A stretch of DNA of 64,000 nucleotides, taken from the NCBI GenBank assembly GCA_027488845.1, contig JAIYBC010000052.1, positions 1 through 64,000 of the forward strand, in the 5' to 3' direction. Shown here one piece after another: positions 27,677-36,072 of the stretch (positions are counted from its first letter, which is position 1; every line of letters begins with the position of its first letter). Both the position numbers and the translations under genes were made by a program. Origin of the DNA: Verrucomicrobiales bacterium (GTDB lineage: Bacteria > Verrucomicrobiota > Verrucomicrobiia > Limisphaerales > UBA9464). Below the pieces are notes generated by a model. That model was not told the origin of the DNA. It saw nothing but the letters and a program-made list of their open reading frames with translations, and ran no database searches.

Positions 27677-28783
27677 TCAGTGCGAGGCGCCCGTGGCTGG
27701 ATCGTGGTAGCCGCGCCACAGCCAGACCAGGGTGTCGGCGAGGGTCTGCTCGAAGACCCGTCGGTCGCAGTGTCCAGTGGCCTTGGTGAAGACGAATCGG
27801 TGGTCGTAGCCCTTCCGCTGCAGGGCCTCCTCGGTGCGGAATCCGGCCATGACCCAGTTGTGCTGGGTGCCTTCGGGATCCTTGGCCCGGAGGTCGTTCT
27901 CGGAGACGTGCGTGAAGATGCGGAGCGGCTTCCTTGGGCCGTTGGCGATCAGCTTCATGCTGGAGTGGTATTCCCATGCTCCATACGGGTACTGCGCCTC
28001 CTCCGGGGCGTCGTCGTCCTGCTGGTCCACGAAGGTGCCCGAGTAGGCGACCACCCTGCGGAAGAGATCGGGACGGAACCAGGCCATCGAGAGCGCGGCG
28101 GCGCCGCCCGAGCTGCAGCCCATGGTGGCGCGGCCCCAGGGATTGGAGGTGATGGAGAACCTCGGGTAGGCGGCCCGGAGATCCGGGTGGGCTTGGACGG
28201 CGGCGAAGACCTCGTCGTTGATGAACCGGGCGAAGCGGTCGGACATCGTGTCGTACTCGAGTCCGCGCTCGCTGTTCTTGCCGTCGTTGCCGCCGTTTTC
28301 GACGGCGATGACGACGAACGCCGGAAGACGACGGGCCGGATCCGGGGAGACGGTCAGGTTGTCGAGGGCGTTCCGGACCAGCTCGAGTTGGCTTGGGCCA
28401 TCGTGGGTGACCAGGACCGGGGCCGGTATGCCGTCCCGATAGGCGGCGGGGACATAGACGAAGATCCTCCGTTCCGTGCGCACCGCCTTCTTCGCCGGTT
28501 CCAGCGTCGGATCGTCGCCGCGGAAGATCCGGCTCTCAGCGAGGGCCATGCGGAACTCGAAGCTGCGTCCCTTGGGATTGCCGCGGTCCTTGAGGTCGGG
28601 GTCGACGGAGTAGGGCGGAGCGATGGTGACCGAGCCGTTGCCGTTGGTTCCGGGATTCTCCGAGTAGGCCGAACCAACGGTGCCGCCTGGGTGGCAACCC
28701 ACGGAGAGCAGGGTGCCCACAAGGGCGGTCAGGAATGCGGGTACGAAGCGGGTTGGTACCGGAAATCGAAGCGGCGAGGGCAT
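27677..28783 (-). CDS. Exported esterase-family lipoprotein
   Basis: A 368-residue protein with a lipoprotein signal ([14 protein letters not shown], lipobox SVGC at about 27-30). The alpha/beta hydrolase fold of the esterase D / enterochelin esterase group follows. The nucleophile elbow is [39 protein letters not shown] is the typical oxyanion-side segment. The terminal His is probably in [12 protein letters not shown]. Such enzymes include feruloyl or acetyl xylan esterases and siderophore esterases; the substrate is not clear. It probably sits in the outer membrane facing the periplasm or surface. Confidence 0.85.
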   Translation of the reverse strand: MPSPLRFPVPTRFVPAFLTALVGTLLSVGCHPGGTVGSAYSENPGTNGNGSVTIAPPYSVDPDLKDRGNPKGRSFEFRMALAESRIFRGDDPTLEPAKKAVRTERRIFVYVPAAYRDGIPAPVLVTHDGPSQLELVRNALDNLTVSPDPARRLPAFVVIAVENGGNDGKNSERGLEYDTMSDRFARFINDEVFAAVQAHPDLRAAYPRFSITSNPWGRATMGCSSGGAAALSMAWFRPDLFRRVVAYSGTFVDQQDDDAPEEAQYPYGAWEYHSSMKLIANGPRKPLRIFTHVSENDLRAKDPEGTQHNWVMAGFRTEEALQRKGYDHRFVFTKATGHCDRRVFEQTLADTLVWLWRGYHDPATGASH

Positions 28784-28853
28784 GGCTCAGGAAAACCCGA
28801 ACCGAGCCGTCCGACAAGCGGCAGGGAGCCGGGAGGGAGGAATCCGATCCCGG

Positions 28854-28884
28854 AAAAAATGAAACCGGCCTTGGGGGCCGGTTT
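28854..28884 (-). terminator. Terminator of the tRNA-Asp gene
   Basis: AAACCGGCC and GGCCGGTTT form a 9-bp stem (28862-28884) with a 5-base loop. On the minus strand it is followed by CATTTTTTCC. It lies 13 bases after the CCA end. Confidence 0.9.
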
Positions 28885-28897
28885 GTCCGCGGGAAAG

Positions 28898-28974
28898 TGG
28901 CGGGAGTGGCGGGGCTCGAACCCGTAACCTCTGCCGTGACAGGGCAGCGCTCTAACCAGTTGAGCTACACCCCC
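28898..28974 (-). tRNA. tRNA-Asp (anticodon GTC)
   Basis: A 77-nt cloverleaf on the minus strand. The acceptor GGGGGTG pairs with CACTCCC (one G-U). The D arm is GCTC-AACTGGTTA-GAGC. The anticodon stem is CTGCC/GGCAG with loop CTGTCAC, giving GTC for Asp. The T loop is TTCGAGC on a stem with one A-C mismatch at its base. CCA is encoded. A promoter and a terminator flank it, so it is a single-gene unit. Confidence 0.97.
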
Positions 28975-28987
28975 GCGGGGGAGCGCT

Positions 28988-29015
28988 GTTCTAAGGCGAA
29001 GATTCGAAAGGTCAA
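28988..29015 (-). promoter_or_regulatory. Sigma-70 promoter of tRNA-Asp
   Basis: On the minus strand, TTGACC (29015-29010) and TAGAAC (28993-28988) are separated by 16 bases. Transcription would start about 7 bases before the mature 5' end. Confidence 0.65.
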
Positions 29016-29256
29016 CGGTTTTGTCAGAATTTGTTCCAAAAACTTTCATCGAAGGCTTCACCGGAAAACCGGGATTGTCTGTGTCCAGACCCTACGTATC
29101 CTGCGTGGAACCGCGGGAACCGGCTGTTTTTGCAGCCAAATCCGCATCGTTCCAACATGTCCAACCCCAACGCCTTCGCGTCCGGTCCTTCGGGAACGGC
29201 TTCCGCTCCGGGTTTTCCCGGTTTCCGCCACGACTGCACCTCTTCTGCCGCCTGAC

Positions 29257-30291
29257 ATGCCCACCTTCACCGCGGCAGCCATCGCCGAAAAAGTGGCCGG
29301 ACGTGTCGTCGGGGACCCCCAGACCCTGATCCAGGGTTTCGCGCCCGCCGACGGAGCGCGGCCGGGTGACCTGACGTTTGCCGAGAACGAAAGCTATTTT
29401 GGACGGGCGGACCAGAGCGCCGCCACCGCGGTCCTCGTTGCCGGCGACTTCACCTCGGCGTCGGGCAAGGTCCTGATCCGGGTCGACAACGCCCGGGTGG
29501 CCTTCGCCCTGGTCCTTCCGCTGTTCTTCCCGGAACCCCAGTACGCCCCCGGCGTGCACCCGTCGGCCGTCGTCGCCGAAAGCGCCAAGGTCGATCCTTC
29601 CGCCCACATCGGTCCCCACTGTGTCGTCGGCGAACGGGCCAGGATCGGCCCGGATGTGGTCCTGATCGGCCGGGTGTCGGTCGGTGACGATTCGGTGCTC
29701 GGGGAGGGCTGCCGTCTGTTCCCAAACGTGACCCTGTATCCGAGGACTTCGCTGGGACGCCGTGTGCGGATCCATTCGGGATCGGTCATCGGCGCGGACG
29801 GGTTCGGATACGTGTTCGACCGCGGTGAGCACCGCAAGGTTCCCCAGGTCGGGCAGGTGGTGATCCACGACGACGTGGAGATCGGCGCGAACGTGACCAT
29901 CGACCGTGCGGCCTTGGGGGCGACGGTCATCGGGCGGGGTACCAAGATCGACAACCTGGTGCAGATCGCCCACAACGTGACCATCGGCGAGCACTGCATC
30001 CTGGTGGCCCAGGTCGGCATCGCCGGGAGCACCAAGATCGGGAACTACGTCACCATCGCCGGACAGGTGGGACTCGCGGGACATCTCCGGATCGGGGACC
30101 GTGCCACGATCGCGGCCCAATCGGGAGTGATGCACAACGTGCCGGAAGGGCAGAAGTGGATGGGTTCCCCGGCTGCGCCCGACCGCTTGATCAAGCGTCA
30201 GTACCTGGCGATGGAACGGTTGCCGGAGCTGCTGCGCCGGGTCAGCGAGCTGGAGCGGCGGGCCGGCAACGGTTCGACGACGACGGATTGA
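29257..30291 (+). CDS. lpxD: UDP-3-O-acylglucosamine N-acyltransferase LpxD
   Basis: A 344-residue enzyme of lipid A synthesis that transfers the N-linked hydroxyacyl chain from ACP to UDP-3-O-acylglucosamine. The N-terminal uridine-binding domain (about 1-100) carries [16 protein letters not shown] long left-handed beta helix of hexapeptide repeats follows ([45 protein letters not shown]). The catalytic His is in [11 protein letters not shown]. The C-terminal helix ends in an Arg-rich segment. Length is usual (about 340). It shows that the organism makes lipopolysaccharide. I chose the ATG at 29257, which starts the folded domain. It is followed by the tat genes rather than the usual fabZ/lpxA cluster. 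Confidence 0.96.
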   Translation: MPTFTAAAIAEKVAGRVVGDPQTLIQGFAPADGARPGDLTFAENESYFGRADQSAATAVLVAGDFTSASGKVLIRVDNARVAFALVLPLFFPEPQYAPGVHPSAVVAESAKVDPSAHIGPHCVVGERARIGPDVVLIGRVSVGDDSVLGEGCRLFPNVTLYPRTSLGRRVRIHSGSVIGADGFGYVFDRGEHRKVPQVGQVVIHDDVEIGANVTIDRAALGATVIGRGTKIDNLVQIAHNVTIGEHCILVAQVGIAGSTKIGNYVTIAGQVGLAGHLRIGDRATIAAQSGVMHNVPEGQKWMGSPAAPDRLIKRQYLAMERLPELLRRVSELERRAGNGSTTTD

Positions 30292-30414
30292 AGGGGAATG
30301 GTGGGGGTTCCGTCGACAGACGTACGTTCCGCCGGAGTCCACAGGGCTTTTGCACCTTGTGTGGTGGGCCCGCGGCTCCTACGCTTTTCCCGTCCTTTTT
30401 GGAGAAACTGAATT

Positions 30415-30666
30415 ATGACGAGTCTTAGTCTGGCATTCATCGGTGGCACCGAAATCATGTGGATCGCGATCGTGGTCCTCGTCCTTTTCGGCGCGAAGAA
30501 GGTGCCGGAGCTGATGAAGGGTGTCGGCACGGGCATCAAGGAGTTCAAGAAGGCTTCCCGCGACGTTCAGGACGAGGTCCAGCGCGCCATGGATGAGCCG
30601 GCCCACACCCCTCCGCCGGCGGTCCGTCCCACCCAGGACGGTGTTTCGCACGGACCGAAGGCCTGA
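30415..30666 (+). CDS. tatA: Twin-arginine translocase subunit TatA/TatE
   Basis: An 83-residue protein with one N-terminal transmembrane helix ([19 protein letters not shown]). The hinge [23 protein letters not shown] and a Pro-rich charged tail follow. TatA multimers form the pore for folded proteins with twin-arginine signals. The F-G-x-x-K-x-P-E motif is complete. The gene lies 76 bases before tatC with a hairpin in between. No tatB is seen in this window, so TatA may serve both functions. Likely cargo from this window is the DUF1552 protein at 38415. Confidence 0.95.
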   Translation: MTSLSLAFIGGTEIMWIAIVVLVLFGAKKVPELMKGVGTGIKEFKKASRDVQDEVQRAMDEPAHTPPPAVRPTQDGVSHGPKA

Positions 30667-30692
30667 GCTTCCTGGAATTCCGGGATCCCGCG

Positions 30693-30713
30693 ACGGCGGT
30701 CGTTGACCGCCGT
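30693..30713 (+). terminator. Hairpin between tatA and tatC
   Basis: ACGGCGGTC (30693-30701) and GACCGCCGT (30705-30713) form a 9-bp stem with a 3-base loop, followed by TTCCATTTCC. It is a weak terminator or a stability element that would make TatA more abundant than TatC, as required by the complex. Confidence 0.6.
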
Positions 30714-30742
30714 TTCCATTTCCACGGACGCGCACCGACCGC

Positions 30743-31792
30743 ATGGCCGACGAATACGAGAACCAAGACGCCTCATCCCGCCCGTCCTGGGATCAGGAAG
30801 AGGACGCCGGCGGGCCGGTGAAGACCTTCCTGGAGCATCTCGAGGACCTGCGCTGGACGCTGATCAAGTGCGCCATCGTCATCTTCCTCGGATTCGGCGT
30901 CTGTCTCAGCGGCAGCAACTACGTCATCCGCTTCCTCACCTGGCCGCTGGAGAGGGCGGAGGGCGTCCGGACCACTTCCGAAGCCCGCGTCTTCTTCCTG
31001 CTGGGGACCAATGTCGTTTCCAAGATGCGCCCGGCGGAGTCGGGCATTCCGGACGTTTCCACCAACAAGGATTCGGTTTTCCGGATGGAACCCACGCTGG
31101 TGGGATCGAACCTGGTGATGACCCTCCGTCCGGAGACCAACTTCCCGGCCGGTCTGACGCGGGAATTCACCGTTCAGCTGAAGACGTTGGGGCCGGTGAC
31201 CGCGTTCTCCATCGTGATGCAGATCGCGATGTTCGGAGGGATCACGGTGTCGATCCCGTTCGTCCTGTTCTTCCTGGCCCAGTTCATCCTCCCGGCGTTG
31301 CACAGCCATGAGAAGGCGTTCCTGTATCGGGTCGCGGGCTGGGCGACGTTCCTGTTCCTCCTCGGAGTCGCCTTCTGCTACTTCGTCATCCTGATCATCT
31401 GCCTCAGCACCACGGTCAGCTTCTCGAACTGGCTCGGATTCGCCGCCGACGAATGGAAGGCGGACGAGTACATCAGCTTCGTCTGCTGGTTCATGTTGGG
31501 CATGGGCGCGGCGTTCCAGTTGCCGTTGATCCTGCTGACGCTGGTGAAGATCGGCATCCTCGACCACATCAAGCTTCGCAAGATGCGCGCCTACGTGGTG
31601 GTCGGTGTGCTGGTGGTCGCCGCATTCATCACGCCCGACGGCAGTCCCGTGAACATGATGCTGCTCGCGGTGCCACTGCACCTGCTCTACGAGATCAGCA
31701 CCGTCATCGCCTGGTGGTGGGCCCGAAAGGACCCGAAGCCGATCGATGTGGCGGTCGAGACGTCGAAAAACGACTCCGGAGACACGGAATAA
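30743..31792 (+). CDS. tatC: Twin-arginine translocase subunit TatC
   Basis: A 349-residue polytopic protein that recognises twin-arginine signals. The cytoplasmic start has the conserved FLEHLEDLRWTLIK (29-42), then six helices; SIPFVLFFLAQFILPALHSHEKA and FCYFVILIICL are typical, and GMGAAFQLPLILLTLVKIGI matches helix five with its loop. Members are normally about 240-270 residues. Here the first periplasmic loop carries an extra stretch of about 75 residues (about 75-148), and there is a longer acidic tail. Residues known to contact the signal (Glu/Arg in H-L-E-D-L-R) are kept, so function is expected. Confidence 0.95.
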   Translation: MADEYENQDASSRPSWDQEEDAGGPVKTFLEHLEDLRWTLIKCAIVIFLGFGVCLSGSNYVIRFLTWPLERAEGVRTTSEARVFFLLGTNVVSKMRPAESGIPDVSTNKDSVFRMEPTLVGSNLVMTLRPETNFPAGLTREFTVQLKTLGPVTAFSIVMQIAMFGGITVSIPFVLFFLAQFILPALHSHEKAFLYRVAGWATFLFLLGVAFCYFVILIICLSTTVSFSNWLGFAADEWKADEYISFVCWFMLGMGAAFQLPLILLTLVKIGILDHIKLRKMRAYVVVGVLVVAAFITPDGSPVNMMLLAVPLHLLYEISTVIAWWWARKDPKPIDVAVETSKNDSGDTE

Positions 31793-31875
31793 CGTGTGAA
31801 TAAGTCCCGCTTTGAAGTCCGGGCTTGCACCATCCGGGTCTCCCTCTAGGCTTTCTCCGTTCACACAAGAAATTT

Positions 31876-32301
31876 ATGCGCTCACACCTCAAGCCCCTTT
31901 GTCTCCTTGTGACCGCGGCCGCGGCGTTCGTCGGCTGCACCAGCGCCGAGCAGAAGCTCGGGCGTGGCATCAGCAACCTTTCCGAGCCGTTCCGCATGGG
32001 CGAGGTCCAGCGCAGCTATGAGCAGGGTGTCCTGTTCGGCGGCGTCAATGGCGGCGCTGTCGGCGCGATCAAGGGCGTGAACCGCACCATCGGTCGCACC
32101 GTGGTCGGTGCGGTCGAGGTCCTCAGCTTCCCTATCCCAAGCGAGCCCTACTTCAAGCCCAACGGCAAGGTGTACCCGGACAGCTACAAGCCCGGACCGC
32201 TGGGCAAGGGCACCATCCTCGCCACCGACAATGCGCTCGGCTTCCAGTCCTCGGACGTCGCCCCGATCGTCCCCGGCAGCCGTTTCCGGGTGATCGACTG
32301 A
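31876..32301 (+). CDS. Exosortase-system-associated lipoprotein (TIGR04073-like)
   Basis: A 141-residue exported protein with a lipoprotein-like signal (LCLLVTAAAAFVGC). The core KLGRGISNLSEPFRMGEV, GGVNGGAVGAIKGVNRTIGRTVVGAVEVLSFPIP fits the pattern I associate with TIGR04073 (R-G-x-x-N, G-x-x-x-G, R-x-x-V-G-x-x-E-x-x-T/S-F-P). That family is found in genomes with exosortase/PEP-CTERM sorting. Its molecular role is not known. A PEP-CTERM protein is present at 50280, which agrees with an exosortase system, though no exosortase gene lies in the window. A strong terminator follows directly, so it is monocistronic. Confidence 0.75.
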   Translation: MRSHLKPLCLLVTAAAAFVGCTSAEQKLGRGISNLSEPFRMGEVQRSYEQGVLFGGVNGGAVGAIKGVNRTIGRTVVGAVEVLSFPIPSEPYFKPNGKVYPDSYKPGPLGKGTILATDNALGFQSSDVAPIVPGSRFRVID

Positions 32302-32325
32302 CCGCAGTTCCGTTCCCTTTCATCG

Positions 32326-32358
32326 CCGCGCCCGCACCCGTGCTGGCGCGGCTTTTTT
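32326..32358 (+). terminator. Terminator after the TIGR04073-like gene
   Basis: CCGCGCC (32326-32332) pairs with GGCGCGG (32345-32351), followed by C and six T residues. It lies just before the ispE start. Confidence 0.9.
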
Positions 32359-32363
32359 CTGCC

Positions 32364-33242
32364 ATGCCCCTGCGCCGTCTCTCCCCCTGCAAGGTCAACC
32401 TGCTCCTGAACATCCTCGGGAAGCGGGCAGACGGTTTCCACGAGCTGGAAACCCTCTTTCATCACGTGCCCCTGCATGACGAACTGGAGTTCGCCTTGTC
32501 CACGGCCCCGGGGGTCCAGTTCACCTGCGATCAGCCCGAATTGCCGGTCGACTCCTCCAACCTCGTCGTCCGCGCCGCCCACCGTTTCCTGGAGGCCGCT
32601 TCCCTTCCCGGACAGGGCGTCCGCATCCACCTCGCCAAGCGCATTCCCTTGGCCGCGGGCCTCGGTGGCGGCAGTTCCAACGCCGCCCACACTCTCCTCG
32701 GACTGAACGAGCTCTTCGGCTTCCCACTGGATGCCGAGAAGATCGGCCAACTCGCCGCCGTCCTGGGGTCGGACGTCAACTTCTTCCTCCAGGACCGCCC
32801 GGCACTCGCCACCGGCCGCGGCGAGAAGGTCGTCGGTCTGGAACCCTTCCAGGCGCTGAAGGGCTGCGCCATGCTGCTGTTCCATCCCGGATTCGGAATC
32901 TCCACCGCCTGGGCCTACGGGGAACTCGCCCGGCATCCCGCCGCGCTCAACGGAACCCCCGGTCGCGCCGCCGACCTGGCGTCCAGATTCCAATCCGGCG
33001 ATCTCACCGCGGCCGGTTCCGCGATGTACAACTCCCTCGAGGCTCCGGCGCTGCACAAGTATCCCATCCTCCGGCTCTACCAGGATTTCCTCCGCGAACA
33101 CGGGGCCTGGGCGGCCCTGATGTCCGGAAGCGGTTCCACGACCTTCGCCCTCTTCCATTCCCGCGCGACGGCCGCCGCCGCCATCGATCCCTTCCAGAAG
33201 CGCTTCGGATCGACCGGTTGGCTCCAGGCCGTCACCTTCTGA
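32364..33242 (+). CDS. ispE: 4-diphosphocytidyl-2-C-methyl-D-erythritol kinase
   Basis: A 292-residue GHMP kinase of the MEP isoprenoid pathway; it phosphorylates CDP-ME at the 2-hydroxyl. The N-terminus SPCKVNLLLNILGKRADGFHELETLF is diagnostic. The ATP-binding glycine loop is PLAAGLGGGSSNAA. The third motif is MSGSGSTTFALF near the C-terminus. VDSSNLVVRAA and GSDVNFFL are also typical. Length is normal. I chose the ATG at 32364 over a GTG at 32340 because the latter lies inside the terminator hairpin. It is followed by an SDR 19 bases later, possibly cotranscribed. Confidence 0.95.
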   Translation: MPLRRLSPCKVNLLLNILGKRADGFHELETLFHHVPLHDELEFALSTAPGVQFTCDQPELPVDSSNLVVRAAHRFLEAASLPGQGVRIHLAKRIPLAAGLGGGSSNAAHTLLGLNELFGFPLDAEKIGQLAAVLGSDVNFFLQDRPALATGRGEKVVGLEPFQALKGCAMLLFHPGFGISTAWAYGELARHPAALNGTPGRAADLASRFQSGDLTAAGSAMYNSLEAPALHKYPILRLYQDFLREHGAWAALMSGSGSTTFALFHSRATAAAAIDPFQKRFGSTGWLQAVTF

Positions 33243-33261
33243 ACCCAAGGAATTCCCGACC

Positions 33262-34029
33262 ATGAAGACACTCGAAGGACGGATCGCGTTGGTCACCGGT
33301 GCCGGATCCGGCATCGGCCAGGCCATCGCCGAGGCCATGGCCGCCGCCGGCGCCGAGGTCGTGGTGGCTGAAATCCGCGAGGAGGCCGCCGCCGCCACCG
33401 TCGCAGGAATACGGTCGGCCGGCGGAAACGCCCGCGCGGTGCGCCTGGACGTCACCTCCGAAACCGACCTGGCCGAGGCGCTCCTGTCGGTGCCCGCGGT
33501 CGACATCCTCGTCTGCAACGCCGGCATCGGCCATGTCGGAACGGTGCTCACCACGACCGGTGCGGACTTCGACCGCATGATGTCGGTGAATGTCCGCGGG
33601 GTGTTCAACTGCATGAAGACCTGGGTTCCCGGGATGGTGACCCGCGGCCGTGGATCCGTGGTCAACCTCGCCTCCACCGCGGGTCTCGGCGGCCTCGTCG
33701 ACCGATTCGCCTACAGCGTCAGCAAGCATGCCGTGGTCGGCGTGACACGCTCGGCCGCGTTGGACCTGGCGAAGACCGGCGTCCGGGTGAACTGCCTTTG
33801 TCCGGGCCGTGTCGAGACGCCGTTCGTCCGGAGCCGCATCGCCGAGTACCCGGACCCGGCCGCCGCGGCCCGCGAGATGGCCTCGACCCAGGCCATGGGC
33901 CGGATGGCCCAGCCTTCCGAGGTGGCGGCCGCCGCCGTGTTCCTCGCCTCCGACGCCGCGTCGTTCATCACCGGCGCCGCGTTGCCGGTGGATGGCGGCT
34001 GGACCGCCGGGATGTTCCCCAAGGCGTGA
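33262..34029 (+). CDS. SDR-family oxidoreductase
   Basis: A 255-residue classical short-chain dehydrogenase. The cofactor motif TGAGSGIGQA is at about 12-21, NAG is in LVCNAGIGH, the catalytic Ser is in VVNLASTAG, Tyr and Lys are in YSVSKHA, and the C-terminal VDGGWTAGMF is typical. An acidic residue after strand two (VVVAEIRE) suggests NAD(H) rather than NADP(H). The substrate is unknown; sequences of this kind include 3-ketoacyl-ACP reductases and sugar dehydrogenases. It lies between ispE and an ABC transporter, with short gaps on both sides. Confidence 0.9.
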   Translation: MKTLEGRIALVTGAGSGIGQAIAEAMAAAGAEVVVAEIREEAAAATVAGIRSAGGNARAVRLDVTSETDLAEALLSVPAVDILVCNAGIGHVGTVLTTTGADFDRMMSVNVRGVFNCMKTWVPGMVTRGRGSVVNLASTAGLGGLVDRFAYSVSKHAVVGVTRSAALDLAKTGVRVNCLCPGRVETPFVRSRIAEYPDPAAAAREMASTQAMGRMAQPSEVAAAAVFLASDAASFITGAALPVDGGWTAGMFPKA

Positions 34030-34089
34030 CCGGATCCCGCCGCCGAAAGGCTTCCGATCACCGCGTGTCCGACATACGGTTCCCACGCG

Positions 34090-34776
34090 ATGCCCGTCCT
34101 TGAGATCGAAGAGTTGAAGAAGGCGTTCGTCCCGCCGGGCGGGACGGCTCCGGTACCGGTCGTGGACATCGGATCCTTCAGCCTGGAAGCCGGCGAACAG
34201 GTCGCGTTGAGCGGTTCCAGCGGCTCGGGGAAGACCACGCTGCTGCATCTCGTCGCCGGCATCCTCGCCGCCGATTCCGGACGCGTCCGCGTCGCCGGTT
34301 CCGACATGACCTCCCTAGGCGAGGCCGGACGTGACCGGCTCCGCGCGGAGTCCATCGGGTACATCTTCCAGACCTTCAACCTGCTCCAGGGCTACTCCTG
34401 CCTCGAGAACGTCCTGCTCGGCATGTCGTTCGGTCCCGGCGCGGACGTGGCGCATGCGCGGTCGCTGCTGGGCAGGGTGGGGTTGGCGGACCGGTTGGAC
34501 TACCTGCCGCGTCAACTCTCCACAGGCCAGCAACAGCGCGTCGCGGTGGCCCGGGCGGTGGCCAACCGGCCGCGCCTCGTGCTGGCGGACGAGCCGACCG
34601 GGAACCTCGATCCCTCGAACGCCCGTCAGGCCCTGGAGTTGATCCGCGGGATCTGCACCGAGAACAACGCGGCGCTGCTGCTGGTCTCCCACGACCCCGC
34701 CGTCCTGGCTTCGTTCCAGCGGGTGGTCTCCCTTTCGGAACTGAACCGTGCGGCGCGGAAGGAGGTGGCCCCGTGA
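34090..34776 (+). CDS. ABC transporter ATPase, LolD/MacB type
   Basis: A 228-residue nucleotide-binding subunit. Walker A is [10 protein letters not shown] (41-50), the Q loop is in [18 protein letters not shown], the signature is [14 protein letters not shown], Walker B is [12 protein letters not shown], and the switch His is in LLVSHD. The F-Q-x-F-N-L-L and D-E-P-T-G-N-L-D forms are those of the LolD/MacB/FtsE group, which drive extrusion or mechanotransmission rather than import. Its stop overlaps the permease start by four bases, so the two subunits are translated together. Confidence 0.94.
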   Translation: MPVLEIEELKKAFVPPGGTAPVPVVDIGSFSLEAGEQVALSGSSGSGKTTLLHLVAGILAADSGRVRVAGSDMTSLGEAGRDRLRAESIGYIFQTFNLLQGYSCLENVLLGMSFGPGADVAHARSLLGRVGLADRLDYLPRQLSTGQQQRVAVARAVANRPRLVLADEPTGNLDPSNARQALELIRGICTENNAALLLVSHDPAVLASFQRVVSLSELNRAARKEVAP

Positions 34777-35978
34777 CCTTGGCCCTGCTCGTCCGCCGCA
34801 GCCTTCGCCAGCACCTGCTGTCGACGGTGGTCACCGCCCTTTCCCTGGCCATGGCGGGGGGCCTGCTGATGTCGGTCTGGGTCGTCCGCAAGCAGGCCCG
34901 GGAGACCTTCACCGGGCAGACCGGCGCCTGGGATGCCGTGCTCGGCGCGCGTGGGGCCAAGCTGCAGCTGGTGCTGAACGCCCTGTTCCACCTCGAGGCT
35001 TCCGCGGGCAACGTGGAGTTCTCCGACTTCGAGGCCATTGCCACCAACCGCGCCGTGGCCCTCGCGGTCCCGATCGCCGTCGGCGACAACTACCTCGGCT
35101 ACCGCATCGTCGGCACCCGGACCAACCTGTTCACCGAGGCCGAAGCCTCCCCGGGCCGCCGCTTCGTGGTGGGGAAGGGCGGACGCCTCTTCGAAGATGG
35201 CTACCGTGAGGCCGTGGTCGGTTCCTTCGTCGCCGCCCGGATCGGCCTGAAGGTCGGAGACACCTTCAAGCCGTACCACGGCCTGAGTTTCAACCCCAAG
35301 GAACAGCACGAGGACGAATACCTGGTGACCGGCATCCTGGAGCCGTCCAACACCCCCGCCGACCGTGTGATCTGGATCCCGCTCGAGGGTCTGCAGAACA
35401 TGACGGGTCACGCCGCCGCGACGGCCACGGACGTCAGCGCCGTGCTGGTGAAGCTGCGGAGCCCGATCGCCGGCCAGCAGCTGGACCTGTTGTACAACAA
35501 GCAGGGCAACCGCCTCACCTTCGCCTGGCCGTTGGGAGCGGTGCTGTCGCAGCTCTTCGACAAGATGGGCTGGTTCGACAAGGTGCTGGAGCTGGTCGCC
35601 TACCTGGTCGTGTTGGTCGCGGCCGGTTCTGTGCTGGCCAGCATCTACAACTCCATGAGCGCCCGTCGTCGCGACATCGCGATCCTGCGCGCACTGGGCG
35701 CCCGACGTTCCACGGTCTTCTCCGCCATCGTCCTCGAGGCCGCGGCCATCGCCGGATTCGGGATGGTCGGCGCGTTGGGATTCCACATCGCGTTCCTGTC
35801 CGTCGCGGCCGGGGTCATCCGGTCGCAGACCGGCGTGGTCCTGTCGGTCTGGTCCTGGGACCCGATCCTGGTGGCGGCCCCATTGGGACTGGTGCTGCTG
35901 GGAGCGCTGGCCGGCGTCGTCCCCGCGTTGAAGGCCTATCGCAGCCCGGTTGCCGAGAACCTGGTCCCGGAATCCTGA
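34773..35978 (+). CDS. ABC transporter permease, FtsX/MacB type
   Basis: A 401-residue permease starting at GTG. One helix at the N-terminus (about 10-35, LLSTVVTALSLAMAGGLLMSVWV) is followed by a large periplasmic domain of about 230 residues, and then three helices (about 275-300, 320-345 and 370-390). The motif SIYNSMSARRRDIAILRALGARRSTVF before the third helix is the coupling helix of the MacB/LolC family. With the ATPase it probably forms a type VII ABC system that moves lipoproteins, peptides or toxic compounds out of the inner membrane. No periplasmic adaptor (MacA) is adjacent. Confidence 0.92.
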   Translation: MTLALLVRRSLRQHLLSTVVTALSLAMAGGLLMSVWVVRKQARETFTGQTGAWDAVLGARGAKLQLVLNALFHLEASAGNVEFSDFEAIATNRAVALAVPIAVGDNYLGYRIVGTRTNLFTEAEASPGRRFVVGKGGRLFEDGYREAVVGSFVAARIGLKVGDTFKPYHGLSFNPKEQHEDEYLVTGILEPSNTPADRVIWIPLEGLQNMTGHAAATATDVSAVLVKLRSPIAGQQLDLLYNKQGNRLTFAWPLGAVLSQLFDKMGWFDKVLELVAYLVVLVAAGSVLASIYNSMSARRRDIAILRALGARRSTVFSAIVLEAAAIAGFGMVGALGFHIAFLSVAAGVIRSQTGVVLSVWSWDPILVAAPLGLVLLGALAGVVPALKAYRSPVAENLVPES

Positions 35979-36072
35979 ACCCGCCCGGTGTCGTCGGTGG
36001 GCATCGACAAACGTCGACCAAACGTCCCGCGGGTGTTGAGTTTCGATCGGAGCGGGTCAACGCTCCCGCACC

